A stretch of 64,000 nucleotides of DNA from Sphingomonas sp. PP-CE-3A-406 (GTDB lineage: Bacteria > Pseudomonadota > Alphaproteobacteria > Sphingomonadales > Sphingomonadaceae): contig NZ_RCWY01000002.1 of assembly GCF_003688625.1 (NCBI RefSeq), positions 1,116,001-1,180,000 on the forward strand, in the 5' to 3' direction. A program made the translations under genes and the position numbers. Shown here piece after piece: positions 44,381-54,271 of this stretch; position 1 is the stretch's first letter, and the number at the start of each line of letters is the position of its first letter. The notes below the pieces were generated by a model. That model was not told the origin of the DNA and made no database searches. It saw nothing but the letters and a program-made list of their open reading frames with translations.

Positions 44381-47014
44381 ATGAGACTTGACCGCAGAAC
44401 CTTGATGAGCACCGCCGCGTTGGCTGGCATCGCGACTTGGATGCCGAACCCGGCAACAGCAGACGCAGCGCCCAAGCGGAGGCGGCCGGCACGTGGTTCT
44501 TTTGGCCTTATCGCCAACGGTCGGCCAGCCGGTGTCCTGATCGACGCCGGGGCTGACAGCGCCGTCAAGCATGTCGCGAGCAGCTTCGCGGCTGACCTCG
44601 AACGGGTCAGCGGGCAGGCAGCGCCGCGTCCGGCCCGTCCCGAGGAGGCGAGCGGCCCGCTGGTAATCATCGGCGTACTCGGCGGGAGCGCGATCATCGA
44701 CCGCCTGGTCGCAGATGGCCGGCTTGACGCATCCGACCTGAAAGGCGAGTGGGAAGCCTTCCGCCAAGTCGTGGTCGATCGGCCGATGCCGGGCGTGCCT
44801 CGCGCACTGGTGATCGTCGGATCCGACCGCCGCGGCGCCGTGTTCGGCACCTATGACGTTTCTGAGCGGATTGGCGTGTCGCCCTGGCACTGGTTCGCCG
44901 ACGTGCCCGTTGCCCGCCGCCGCAGCGTCTTCCTTTCCGCCGAACCACGCCGTGACCAGCCCAAGGTGCGGTATCGCGGCTTCTTCATCAACGATGAGGC
45001 GCCAGCCTTCAGCAATTGGGCATTAGAGAAGTTCGGTGGCGCCAATTCCAAGATGTACGCCCACGTCTTTGAGCTCCTGCTCCGAATGAAGGGCAATTAC
45101 CTGTGGCCGGCGATGTGGGCGCCTCGGGCGTTCAACGACGACGATCCGCAGAACAAGGTGCTGGCCGACGCGATGGGCGTCGTCATGGGTACGTCGCATC
45201 ACGAGCCGCTGACGCGCGCGCAGGACGAATGGCATCGTAACACCGCCGGTGGGGTGACCGGGGGCAAGTGGGATTATACGACGAACCGGGACAACCTGCG
45301 TCGCTTCTGGCGCGGGGGCGTCGAGCGGATGATGTCCAAGGGCGACGGCCGCGGTTATGAAAGCCTGCTGACGGTCGGCATGCGTGGCGACGGCGACGAG
45401 GCGATGGCAGAGGGCACTGCCACCGAGCTACTCGAGACAATCGTCGCGGATCAGCGCCGGATCATCGCCGACGTCACCGGCCGCCCGGCGGAGCAGACTC
45501 CGCAGATGTGGGCGCTCTACAAGGAGGTCCAGGACTATTACGACCACGGCATGAAGGTGCCGGACGATGTGACCCTGCTCTTCTCCGACGATAACTGGGG
45601 GCAGATCCGGCGGCTGCCGCCCGCCGGCGCCCCGCCACGCACGGGCGGCTACGGAGTCTACTATCACTTTGACTACGTCGGGGTTCCCCGCAACTACAAG
45701 TGGATCAACACCAACCAGATCGAGAAGGTCTGGCAGCAGATGGACCTGGCCTACCAGCGGGGCGCACGCAACATCTGGATCGTCAACGTCGGCGACATCA
45801 AGCCCCTGGAGTTCCCCTTGAGCTTCTTCATGCGGCAGGCTTGGGACCCTGAGGCAATGACGCCTGCCGCGCTGGCTGCCTACCCCGAAGACTGGGCGAC
45901 CGAAGTGTTCGGCCCCGAACACGCCAGGGGAATAGGTGAGTTGCTAGCGACCTATGGCCGCTATGCCGCACGCCGAAAGCCGGAGCTGATCGACCAAGAC
46001 AGCTTTCCGCTTGGTGCGAGCACCGGCCGCGGGCCACTCGATGGCGGCGAGTTCGGCGCGATGGTGGCGGAATGGGATGCGCTGGAAGCCCGCATGGCGG
46101 ACGTACGCGGCCGGCTTGGGCCTGAGCAGCGCGACGCCTACTACCAACTCGTAGAGCATCCGATCTCGGCGCTCGCCAATCTTTATCGGCTCTACTACGC
46201 CGCCGCGTGGAACGCGCGCCTCGCGTCGAGCAACGACCCGAGAGCGAACGCCTTCGCTGACCAAGTCGAAGCAACCTTCCGGCGCGACCAGGAGCTGACC
46301 GACCGCTATCACTCGATGAAGGGCGGCAAGTGGAACGGGATGATGGCTCAGGTCCACATGAATTATGTGATCTGGAACGACCCGGTCCGGCAGAGCATGC
46401 CCAGCATCACGAGGGTGGGCGGCGACGTGCCCGAGGAAGAGCGTAACCGCCCTGCACGGTTCGTGCCCCGGGCAGCATCGCCGGCGGGCGTCATCGCGAT
46501 CGAGGCAACCGCGTTCAGCAGGAAGCGCGACGCCAAGGGACTGGCCTGGACAGCGATTCCGAACCTGGGCCGCACCGGCGGCGCCTTGGTCCCGCTGCCG
46601 CAAGGCAGAGGCCCCACCACCGTAGCGGACCAGGTCTGCGTCGAGTACGACGTTCGCGTGAATAAGCCGGGTGCGGCTCGCCTCTCCCTGTACTTGGCTC
46701 CGACGCTGAACACGCTTGGCAAGGGCGGCGTCCGGATCGGTGTATCGGTGGACAACAGCGCTGTGCAGATACTCGCCTCAAATTTGGAAGCGACCGGCGG
46801 GGCGCAGGACACTCCCGGCAAAGTTCAGTGGGCGGACGCCGTACGAAACAACGCCATCGTCGTGTCAGCCAGCCTGGGCGAACTGACCCGCGGCAGGCAT
46901 ACTATCAAGCTTTGGCGATTGGATGATAACGTCGTGCCGCAGAAGTTGGTGCTCAGTACGGCGTCTGTGCCGGAAACCTATCTTGGCCCCGAACCCGCCG
47001 CGAAACGGCTCTGA
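44381..47014 (+). CDS. GH115 alpha-glucuronidase, secreted
   Basis: 877 residues, a normal GH115 length. An N-terminal export signal of Tat-like style (RLDRRTLMSTAALAGIATW) precedes the catalytic region, which has PKVRYRGFFINDEAPAFSNW, LLLRMKGNYLWPAMW and GTSHHEPLTRAQDEW, and a C-terminal beta-domain (from about 690). GH115 enzymes remove (methyl)glucuronic acid side chains from xylan. No xylanase or TonB receptor is adjacent, so it is a lone cargo enzyme on the island. Confidence 0.92.
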   Translation: MRLDRRTLMSTAALAGIATWMPNPATADAAPKRRRPARGSFGLIANGRPAGVLIDAGADSAVKHVASSFAADLERVSGQAAPRPARPEEASGPLVIIGVLGGSAIIDRLVADGRLDASDLKGEWEAFRQVVVDRPMPGVPRALVIVGSDRRGAVFGTYDVSERIGVSPWHWFADVPVARRRSVFLSAEPRRDQPKVRYRGFFINDEAPAFSNWALEKFGGANSKMYAHVFELLLRMKGNYLWPAMWAPRAFNDDDPQNKVLADAMGVVMGTSHHEPLTRAQDEWHRNTAGGVTGGKWDYTTNRDNLRRFWRGGVERMMSKGDGRGYESLLTVGMRGDGDEAMAEGTATELLETIVADQRRIIADVTGRPAEQTPQMWALYKEVQDYYDHGMKVPDDVTLLFSDDNWGQIRRLPPAGAPPRTGGYGVYYHFDYVGVPRNYKWINTNQIEKVWQQMDLAYQRGARNIWIVNVGDIKPLEFPLSFFMRQAWDPEAMTPAALAAYPEDWATEVFGPEHARGIGELLATYGRYAARRKPELIDQDSFPLGASTGRGPLDGGEFGAMVAEWDALEARMADVRGRLGPEQRDAYYQLVEHPISALANLYRLYYAAAWNARLASSNDPRANAFADQVEATFRRDQELTDRYHSMKGGKWNGMMAQVHMNYVIWNDPVRQSMPSITRVGGDVPEEERNRPARFVPRAASPAGVIAIEATAFSRKRDAKGLAWTAIPNLGRTGGALVPLPQGRGPTTVADQVCVEYDVRVNKPGAARLSLYLAPTLNTLGKGGVRIGVSVDNSAVQILASNLEATGGAQDTPGKVQWADAVRNNAIVVSASLGELTRGRHTIKLWRLDDNVVPQKLVLSTASVPETYLGPEPAAKRL

Positions 47015-47199
47015 GTGATCTGGCCTCTGGGCAGCTGAGTGACCCACAATCGGTCGTTCAACGCGCTCGCCAGTCGTCCCAACTTTTGCCGGTCGTTCAT
47101 ATTGACAAAACGGGGGGCGGCACCAGCGGGAGCCGGCAACCTGCTTCGCGCATGCCGTGATCCATCATCGACTGTTAAAAAGCGCTCCGCCTACCGGCT

Positions 47200-49221
47200 T
47201 CAAACATCTATCCATGTTAATTTGGGCCCTCGTAAGGCGTGCTTACTAAACTCGCGCTTGTCAGATATCGCTAAGGCCAAGCCCCTCCTGTGATTGAGTA
47301 TTTCATCGGTCTCGCTTGCACTCAACGGCATGCCTAACAGGTACCCTTGCGCTTCCTGGCAGCCGAGCTCGCGCAGGATATCACGCACGGAGGCGTTTTC
47401 GACGCCTTCAGCGACCACACGTAGTTCTAAGCTTTCTGCCAACCGAATGATCGCCGAAACCATACGGTGAGCGGCGCTATCGGTATCGACGTTGGAAACG
47501 AACGAACGGTCGATCTTAAGTTTGTCGAAAGGCAGCATCCGGAGATGCTGAATAGACGAAAACCCGGTGCCGAAGTCGTCCAGAGCAAGAGAAATTCCCT
47601 GGTTCTTCAATGACTCGATGATCCGCTGGGCCGAAGCAGGATCAGAAATGAGGGCGTTTTCGGTGATTTCGAGGCAAATACGGCGCGCCGGGAAGCCCTG
47701 CCGTGTTAGCACTGCCAATATCTTTTCCGACAGCCACGGGTCGCGAAACTGGATCGGTGATAGGTTTATCGCGATAGTCAGTTCGGACGGCCATTTATTG
47801 GCGTCAAGGCACGCCCGTTCGAGGAGTTGCAACATGAGCTCATCGATCAGCCCGCACTCCTCAATAATCGGGATGAAGCGACCGGGCTCAACCATAATGC
47901 CGTCGGCGCGGTTCCACCGAGCAAGCATTTCGAAACCAACGATATTGCCAGACGCCAGATCTACGATCGGTTGATAATATGGACGGAAGGCCTCTGTACC
48001 AAAATCCACGCGGATCTCACGCTCAAGCACAGCGCGAGCCACCAGCGCCTCTCCCATGACCGGCTTGTAAAAGCGATGTTGCGAACGACCACCCGATTTT
48101 GCCTCATACAAGGCGATGTCCGCGTGCTGCATCAACGCTTCACGGCTCGCGGCGTCGGTAGGGAAGCAGGAGATCCCGATGCTAGCGCTGATATGGTGGA
48201 AGAACCGGTCGATCGGAAACGATGCAGCCATTTCACGGACGAGCTTATCCGCCATGACGTTCGCGGGACCGATGCCGTCACCATCAAGCTGGAACGTGAC
48301 GGCAAACTCGTCGCCACCAAGTCGGTAGACATTACCGGTAGGGATCACGAGCATGCGAAGCCGCGTCGCAACTGCAACTAAAAGTTGGTCTCCAGCACCA
48401 TGCCCGTACGCATCGTTCACGCCCTTGAACAAGTCCAGATCGATCATGAAAAGATACATCTGACTCCGCGGCGCACTGTGATAGAGAAATCCATCAAGAT
48501 GCTCGGTAAGCGCACGCCTGTTTGCTAGGCCAGTCAGCACATCTTCGTAGGCCATTTTCTGCGCCGCAAGCTCTGCGGCTTGCGCGCGCTGTTGCTCGAC
48601 CAGCATGTCAGCGCGAGACTGTAGCACTTGCCTGAAGCCTGCGTGGTTCGTAGCCAATGTCCGCAATATCAGTATGGCGACGATCAGGAAATTTGCGCCA
48701 ACACTGAACAGCGACCAATCCGACGCTATAAACAGACGAGTCGTGACAGGCATCACGCCGAACAGCAAGACCATATAGCCGGCACTCGGAAGTGCTTGCA
48801 GACAGAAGCAACAACTAATCGCTCCTACAAAAACGTAGAGCGAAATTGATACGCTGCGGATGGGTTCAGCTTCAGAAAACAGCAACGACCCCCACGTTCC
48901 GAAAACTAGGCTCAAAAGTGTAGCCGTGATGATAGTGCCGCGAAGATAGCGCCGAATCTGGTCAGGTTGCGCGATAATCGATCTGCGTCGGACCCAGAGA
49001 AGCGCGCGCGCAGCAATCGCAACCGATAACAGGATCGGTATGCCAAAACTCATCCCGAATGGTACGTCACGAAAAGACTCTATGCCGAGAAACAGGACGT
49101 TGATGAACATCAGCCCGTACATTAAGGGAATCTGGCGGCGCAACGCGGCATATTGCTCAAGAAGAAACGTGTCCGACGCCGGCATTCGGCGCAATCTGAA
49201 TTCAGGTAGCCACTCGAACAT
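47200..49221 (-). CDS. Membrane GGDEF-EAL protein (c-di-GMP metabolism)
   Basis: 673 residues. About five or six hydrophobic segments (residues ~30-190), then GGDEF with intact RLGGDEFAV. The EAL domain's signature reads EML in VGFEMLARWN but keeps the catalytic set (INLSPIQF, EITENALI, LDDFGTGFSS, KIDRSFV, VAEGVE). So both cyclase and phosphodiesterase activities are possible. It probably adjusts c-di-GMP in response to a membrane signal. Read alone, converging on the GH115 gene across 185 bp. Confidence 0.92.
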   Translation of the reverse strand: MFEWLPEFRLRRMPASDTFLLEQYAALRRQIPLMYGLMFINVLFLGIESFRDVPFGMSFGIPILLSVAIAARALLWVRRRSIIAQPDQIRRYLRGTIITATLLSLVFGTWGSLLFSEAEPIRSVSISLYVFVGAISCCFCLQALPSAGYMVLLFGVMPVTTRLFIASDWSLFSVGANFLIVAILILRTLATNHAGFRQVLQSRADMLVEQQRAQAAELAAQKMAYEDVLTGLANRRALTEHLDGFLYHSAPRSQMYLFMIDLDLFKGVNDAYGHGAGDQLLVAVATRLRMLVIPTGNVYRLGGDEFAVTFQLDGDGIGPANVMADKLVREMAASFPIDRFFHHISASIGISCFPTDAASREALMQHADIALYEAKSGGRSQHRFYKPVMGEALVARAVLEREIRVDFGTEAFRPYYQPIVDLASGNIVGFEMLARWNRADGIMVEPGRFIPIIEECGLIDELMLQLLERACLDANKWPSELTIAINLSPIQFRDPWLSEKILAVLTRQGFPARRICLEITENALISDPASAQRIIESLKNQGISLALDDFGTGFSSIQHLRMLPFDKLKIDRSFVSNVDTDSAAHRMVSAIIRLAESLELRVVAEGVENASVRDILRELGCQEAQGYLLGMPLSASETDEILNHRRGLALAISDKREFSKHALRGPKLTWIDV

Positions 49222-49927
49222 TATTTCGGTCCCTTAACGACCGTCATTAGCAACAAAGGGTTCATAAAATGTTGAGAACGAACGCGGACCGAAGCTTTTT
49301 CCGCCAGGTAGCCTTCGCAGTTTGACGCAAAAATGGAACTGCCGATCATTTCAGATCTCCCCGAAATAACGAACGTTAAATGATCTGACCTCCGCCCCGA
49401 TGGGTACTTTTTTGAAGTTAAATACGTCCAATCCTTGTTATGTAGTTGGCACCGACGCCTTCCCGAAACCGGTCGTTCGTTCATGTGATCCGCAGTGGCC
49501 GACATCGGGAGCTTTGATGCCAGGCGCTTTTAGGATGGGACCGGTCGAAAGCCGACTGTTCCCGGTGTCACGGTCGTTCGGTTGTCAATTCAACAGTTAG
49601 AGCGATCTCCGATCAGGTTGGATCACTGGCACGGAGGCGATTTCGGCACGGTACGAGGCGGGAGGAGGGCGCGATGCTGAATCATCGACGAGCAACGCTG
49701 TACTGTGTTGAAAGCGGCCCGCCGCAAAGCGGGCGCCCGAAGGGCGATGCCGGTAATGCAACGTGGTCGGAGAACCGCTTAGAGCATGATGATATTACGA
49801 TGAGCCGTTCGCGCCTATGCTGTCGAAGCCATGCCCTTATCTTCGCCGCAGCAGCATAGGAAAACGGTACTTCGACAGGCTCAGCACGAACCGAGCTAGG
49901 CAAGGGTCAATTCACCGCCATTTTGCT
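49222..49927. other. Intergenic stretch with a dispersed repeat
   Basis: 706 bases without a convincing gene. At 49867-49894, ACTTCGACAGGCTCAGCACG and a few further bases form a copy of a short intergenic repeat common in sphingomonads and xanthomonads (known from memory; it translates on the minus strand as RAEPVE). Around 49460-49600 GGTCGTTCG-type words recur, resembling decayed repeats seen also at 47053-47100. Confidence 0.45.
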
Positions 49928-51349
49928 CTACGGCTGGCGCTCGTACCGTCCCTTGGCGCCCTCGATAAACAGCGCGGTACCCGCGATGCGCAGGCGCAAC
50001 GTGTCGAACGGCCGCGCCATTAGTTGCTGCCGATCGAAGCCGATCCGGACGATCCCGTGTTGCAGGGGTGCGAAGGTGATCGTCATGTCACTCGCAATCG
50101 GCGCCTCGGTGTGAATGGTAAGGCTGACGGCCTTCGTTGCGCCGCGCGGGGCGAACGCAAAGCCGCTCCTGCCGGTGACCAGCTTCTCCTTAGTGCCATT
50201 CGCAAAGTGCAGCGTGACGGGGAGGTTGCGCGCGGGCTGGTCCGACGCGGGATCGAAGATCCTGATCGCCACGCCCGGGGAGGTTCGCACGGTACCGCTT
50301 TCGGCCGCGTCGGCTGGCGACATGGTGCACGCCGCGGGCAGCGTCGGATCGGCTAGCGTGGGTTCCGGCAAGCCCGCCGCACGTGCGGCCTCGATCGCCA
50401 GCGCGCGCGCATCCTGCCAATCGGACAATGCCTGTCGCACCTGCGGGGCAGCTGGCTCTGCCCCGGTCGACGGACCATCTGACATCAGTCGAGCAGCCAG
50501 GAGCTCCGCATTCGTCCTGGCAACGTTCGCAGCGCGCAATGCCGTGGCGGCGCGCTGTTGAAGGATTGTCGTGGACGGCGCGGGGGCATTGTCGGCGGTC
50601 GTCAGAGGCGTCGCGGAAACAAATGGTTCTGGGAAGATCGGGCAGCGGGCGCGGATCGTGGCCTCGATCTCGCTGCGCTGGTACCGCCGACGTTCGTTTT
50701 CGGTCTCCTCATCCCACGGCGCGGTGGACAAGTAGGAGAAGAGCGGCTTCTGCGCGCTTGGTGCGGACGCCACGAGCACGACCTCGTCGCGCTCGACGTG
50801 CCACATGCCCTGCGCCTCCTGGTCCAGCGCACCGTAACTCAACGCCCAGTCGAATTGGCCGTCTGGCCGCAGCAACAGCTCGGATCCGGTCTCCATCACA
50901 CCCATGAGGTAATAATGGCCAACGAGCACGGCAGGTGTAGCGTGGCCGCCGTTGGCACGCGCGTCGGCAGGCGTGCCCTGCGTCGAGGGGGCATCGGCAG
51001 GAGTGAGCGCATCCAGTGCGTCGCTCAGGTGACACGACTTGCCCGGTTGATAGTCGAGAAACTCGGCAACGGTCAGGACGTTACGATCACCCTCCTCGCT
51101 ATAGCTGCCCATCACGTCGGCAGACGCGCGCCGGCCATCCTTGCGATAGCGGGCGACCGCCTGACCTCCCGACACATCGCGCAGCAGGTAGCGCGACGCC
51201 GCCAGATCGCACCGCGTGAGGATGACCTCGCCTCGCTCGATTGACAGAGTACCGATGAAGCTGTCCATGCCGGAGAGTTGCGCATACGCCGGCAGCGGCG
51301 CGACCAGTGCCAGCGAGACGACGATCGCGCGGTGCCAATTCCGTCTCAC
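49928..51349 (-). CDS. Large secreted protein, unknown function
   Basis: 473 residues. Signal peptide to about residue 23 (APLPAYA-Q). An N-terminal beta-rich half (GTLSIERGEVILTRCDLAAS; HYYLMGVMETGSELLLRPDG) resembles an export-associated sensory or inhibitor fold, followed by an Ala-rich helical stretch and a C-terminal beta-sandwich-like part (SLTIHTEAPIASDMTITFAP). No named family. ATG overlaps the stop of the upstream secreted-protein gene (ATGA), so the two products probably act together. Confidence 0.65.
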   Translation of the reverse strand: MRRNWHRAIVVSLALVAPLPAYAQLSGMDSFIGTLSIERGEVILTRCDLAASRYLLRDVSGGQAVARYRKDGRRASADVMGSYSEEGDRNVLTVAEFLDYQPGKSCHLSDALDALTPADAPSTQGTPADARANGGHATPAVLVGHYYLMGVMETGSELLLRPDGQFDWALSYGALDQEAQGMWHVERDEVVLVASAPSAQKPLFSYLSTAPWDEETENERRRYQRSEIEATIRARCPIFPEPFVSATPLTTADNAPAPSTTILQQRAATALRAANVARTNAELLAARLMSDGPSTGAEPAAPQVRQALSDWQDARALAIEAARAAGLPEPTLADPTLPAACTMSPADAAESGTVRTSPGVAIRIFDPASDQPARNLPVTLHFANGTKEKLVTGRSGFAFAPRGATKAVSLTIHTEAPIASDMTITFAPLQHGIVRIGFDRQQLMARPFDTLRLRIAGTALFIEGAKGRYERQP

Positions 51350-51957
51350 AGCGATGTCCCATCCTTGTCCAGCATATCGAACCGATATGCGCAGCCGTAG
51401 AGTGTCTTGCCGGGGTGCGTGGTGACGTTGGAGATCGTTCGGGCGACTACCATGCGGCTGCCATAGCCGTCCTTGCCCGCGGGTTCGGTGACGTCGGTCA
51501 TGATCCGCTCGCCCAGGAACTTGCGAAAGGGGAACTCGGCTTCCGCCTGGGCGCGGGTCACCTTACCCGAGGCGGCCATCGCGTCGATCATCGGCTGAGC
51601 CGACATGCTGTTGTCGATCTTTTCGGCACGCGCCACGATGGCGGGGTCCGCGACGTCGAGCACCGCGAGGATGGCATCGCCGGTAAACGCGACCCGGCGC
51701 GTGCTGTATGACCCCGCGACGGTAATCAGCTTCGGCAGGTCATATTCGGCGATGAACGAATTGGGCGAGGCGATCTTCTTCCATCCCCGCGTCCGCGCGA
51801 GCTGCTCCTCGCCATCGATCGCCATGGCGAAGCGCATGTAACCGGGAACGTCCAGGCGGCAGCTAACGGCATCGATCTCGGAGACATCAGCCGGGTCGGT
51901 CTCCGCGGCGGTCTGCTGGAGCATCGCGGCGAGCATCAGGGCGTAGAGAATGAGCAT
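51346..51957 (-). CDS. Secreted protein, unknown function, coupled to the next gene
   Basis: 203 residues. Short signal peptide (MLILYALMLAAMLQQTAA). The mature protein is mixed alpha/beta with two cysteines (SCRLDVPGYMRFAM; LYGCAYRF) and no enzymatic motif I know. It shares a 4-bp overlap with the gene downstream, which is also secreted, indicating a two-protein envelope module. Confidence 0.6.
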   Translation of the reverse strand: MLILYALMLAAMLQQTAAETDPADVSEIDAVSCRLDVPGYMRFAMAIDGEEQLARTRGWKKIASPNSFIAEYDLPKLITVAGSYSTRRVAFTGDAILAVLDVADPAIVARAEKIDNSMSAQPMIDAMAASGKVTRAQAEAEFPFRKFLGERIMTDVTEPAGKDGYGSRMVVARTISNVTTHPGKTLYGCAYRFDMLDKDGTSL

Positions 51958-52187
51958 TGACGGACGTTAGGGTTGCAGCCAGAATTTGCCAGCAACATCG
52001 CTGCAGCAGGGCCGGCCGGTTTCCATTCCCCCCGTTTCGTGCCAACGAGCGCCTGTAGCACCGGCTAAAAAACATCATTGCACGGTTGAGAAGCTGTTCT
52101 ACCGCTACAATCATACCCCTTTGAATGCCCCTTTTATAGTGATTGAGGATGGGGGCCCCAGGCATCGATACGGACCTCACCAACTCA

Positions 52188-52442
52188 TTAGTGTGGACGC
52201 CGACTTGCCTCCAGGGCTGCGACACCATCTGCGGCCATCGCGTTCCACTCCGCCTTGGTATGGCAGACCCTTTTAGAAAAGCGCGATCCGGTAGTCTCTT
52301 TAGATCGACAGATCAGTTTTTCCGCAGTCACCGGCTTGGCAGCTGCCACGACAGAAGGGGGCGTGGTAGGCGCAGTTTGATGAGCCGCCGCACCCGAAGC
52401 CATTAATATGGTTGCCACCGGCAGCATCATAAACTTTCCCAT
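52188..52442 (-). CDS. Small secreted protein with paired cysteines
   Basis: 84 residues. Signal peptide MGKFMMLPVATILMASGAAA. The core LICRSKETTGSRFSKRVCHT, then KAEWNAM, is a pattern I know from many short hypothetical proteins of sphingomonads. The two cysteines probably pair. Monocistronic, unknown function. Confidence 0.65.
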   Translation of the reverse strand: MGKFMMLPVATILMASGAAAHQTAPTTPPSVVAAAKPVTAEKLICRSKETTGSRFSKRVCHTKAEWNAMAADGVAALEASRRPH

Positions 52443-52648
52443 CGTATACTCCTCGGCCCAGAGCTTTCAGAGCCTAGCGGAGCTATTTCGACAATCAAGG
52501 GCTCAAGATCACTGGCAGACTTCCTAATCGACCTCTGGCACCTCTTTATCTAGGTCAGTTGTATTAACGTATCTATGATGCCAAGTATGCAACGGGCCGC
52601 ATCATACAGCGTTAAGTCGATATGGCCGACAGAGGGGCGTGATTAATA

Positions 52649-53593
52649 GTGTCAGATGCATTTGGTACTGCACACGCCGCCTTGGCGTTTCTGGAATCCC
52701 ACCATCTTCAGCCCACGACGGCCAATTACGCGTTCGCTCTAGAGGTCGTCAGCGACCTAGACGGACCATTAGCGCGGGCTGTAGCGCTTGAAACGGATGG
52801 CGGACTGAGGCTGACGCCGAGGTCTCTAAACGAACTAAGTCAGCGCTTCTTGGCAACAAAATCCGGGACCGCGGCGCGCATGGAAGACGCTGTCCAGAGC
52901 CATGCGACCCAGTTGGGATCATTGACATCGGATGCGCAATTACTGACGAAATCCCTGAGTGATGACGTCACCGCCATGGCGGTGGAGGTCCAAGACTGGC
53001 CTGATTCAAACGCTCTAGTGGCACGACTGACCGACGCTGAACGTGAACTCGCCGATCTGCGCAGGGATGTAGCTAAACTACAGGCCAACTTGGGATCGCT
53101 AAGCGAGCAACGCACAGATCCTACACGCGATACAGCTACGCAGGCATTGACCTCCGAAGGGGCTCGTCCTCTTTTTGCGCGGCTCGGCGAACAAAATCGT
53201 GCGTACGTCATGATGATATTCAGCGTCGCTGATCTCAGCAATATCAACGAACGTTTCGGTCACCCTGTAGGTGACAATGTGCTGAGCGCATTCGTCGCCA
53301 ACCTGCGGCAGGTTTTAAAAAACGAAGAGATCATCCGTTGGACCGGCAACGAGTTCATGGTCGTGGTTACCGATGTCGCGCTGGCGAACGCCCGCTTACT
53401 TGCAGAGGAGGTCCTTGCAGCATTCGCGACCAGGCGCCTAAAATTACGCGGAAGCGGGGAGTGGATCGGAATGGTGACCGGCTCGGCCGGCATCGTCGTG
53501 GGACAGGGCGCCGACCAAGCTGCGGCTCTGATACAGGCTCGGGCTAAATTGTATCGAGCGACGATAAAGGGGCTAGGACAGGTTGAGGCGTAA
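52649..53593 (+). CDS. Degenerate GGDEF-domain protein
   Basis: 314 residues, GTG start. A helical N-terminal region (1-125) and a coiled coil (about 125-155) precede a GGDEF-fold domain (RAYVMMIFSVADLSNINERF, then GHPVGDNVL). The signature GGDEF is replaced by TGNEF (RWTGNEFMVV), which removes catalytic and GTP-binding residues, so cyclase activity is unlikely. It may bind nucleotide or act as a scaffold. First gene of a rightward group that ends at a terminator at 54224. Confidence 0.82.
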   Translation: MSDAFGTAHAALAFLESHHLQPTTANYAFALEVVSDLDGPLARAVALETDGGLRLTPRSLNELSQRFLATKSGTAARMEDAVQSHATQLGSLTSDAQLLTKSLSDDVTAMAVEVQDWPDSNALVARLTDAERELADLRRDVAKLQANLGSLSEQRTDPTRDTATQALTSEGARPLFARLGEQNRAYVMMIFSVADLSNINERFGHPVGDNVLSAFVANLRQVLKNEEIIRWTGNEFMVVVTDVALANARLLAEEVLAAFATRRLKLRGSGEWIGMVTGSAGIVVGQGADQAAALIQARAKLYRATIKGLGQVEA

Positions 53594-53637
53594 TTGCTGC
53601 GCTCTTAGCTGAAATGGTGATCTTGATGAGGGCAAAT

Positions 53638-53814
53638 ATGACCGATCGCGAGGCTTGGTTGAAGGCAGGCGAAATCGTAGCAGCTCATGGAAGCGATTCC
53701 GCACGATATGTGCTGAGATCGCTTGGAGATATTTTATCCTCGGGCGATGGAGCTGAGGATTGGCGCCGGGTCGCCTTAGCAGTCGACGATATCCTCGCAA
53801 CACCCCTGCAATAA
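53638..53814 (+). CDS. Small helical protein, unknown function
   Basis: 58 residues starting MTDREAWLKAGEIVAAHGSD, then SARYVLRSLGDIL, a helical domain with a conserved-looking AEDWRRVALAVDDIL end. ATG 53638 is the best start; upstream in-frame ATGs extend into the gap. Follows the degenerate GGDEF gene by 44 bp. Confidence 0.6.
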   Translation: MTDREAWLKAGEIVAAHGSDSARYVLRSLGDILSSGDGAEDWRRVALAVDDILATPLQ

Positions 53815-53816
53815 TT

Positions 53817-53903
53817 ATGAACCGTGTCGAAGCGCTGGCACGGCAGGCGCTGGCGAGCTTCGAGCTCGTTCTGCAAGTCTATGCCGACAATGAAGGGGGA
53901 TGA
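53817..53903 (+). CDS. Very short ORF (28 aa) between coupled genes
   Basis: MNRVEALARQALASFELVLQ and eight further residues. It starts 2 bases after the previous stop and its stop overlaps the next gene's ATG (ATGA). The tight packing suggests it is translated, perhaps as a leader that couples its neighbours. Confidence 0.45.
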   Translation: MNRVEALARQALASFELVLQVYADNEGG

Positions 53904-54214
53904 GCTGGTTCATGCTCAGCTTGCTCGAATCAGCGGAGCCGGAATATGCTCATGGCACGGCAGATTTTGATGATTGCGCAGATCCTGAACTCGGCGCGGC
54001 GTGCAATCGCCTCGCTGCTTGGGTCGAGCCGATGCCTGAAGGCCTGGTGATCGATCCCGCATCAGGGCTGACGGAGGAGGACCTCGCGATAATTCTGCGT
54101 CGGCTCTACGCTACGCGTGAGGATCTGCCCGCTCCTATCCTGAGTATGGACGAAGTCCCGCGGGCCCACGTCAGTCCATCGGTGCCGCTGACCAAGAGAG
54201 GGCGGTGGGGTTGA
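53900..54214 (+). CDS. Small acidic protein, unknown function
   Basis: 104 residues starting MSWFMLSLLESAEPEYAHGT. Acidic and soluble. No family recognised. Last gene of the group that begins with the degenerate GGDEF gene; a rho-independent terminator starts 10 bp after its stop. Confidence 0.55.
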   Translation: MSWFMLSLLESAEPEYAHGTADFDDCADPELGAACNRLAAWVEPMPEGLVIDPASGLTEEDLAIILRRLYATREDLPAPILSMDEVPRAHVSPSVPLTKRGRWG

Positions 54215-54223
54215 TCGCCTGAT

Positions 54224-54246
54224 GGGGCTTTTGTGGCCCCTTTCTT
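54224..54246 (+). terminator. Rho-independent terminator
   Basis: GGGGC (54224-54228) pairs with GCCCC (54236-54240) and is followed by TTTCTT. It ends the rightward group 52649-54214. Confidence 0.7.
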
Positions 54247-54271
54247 GCCTAAGCCAGGCGTTTCCTGTCCG

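Noticed and set aside
52649..53593. Active diguanylate cyclase
   Set aside because: The signature is TGNEF instead of GGDEF, so catalysis is unlikely.
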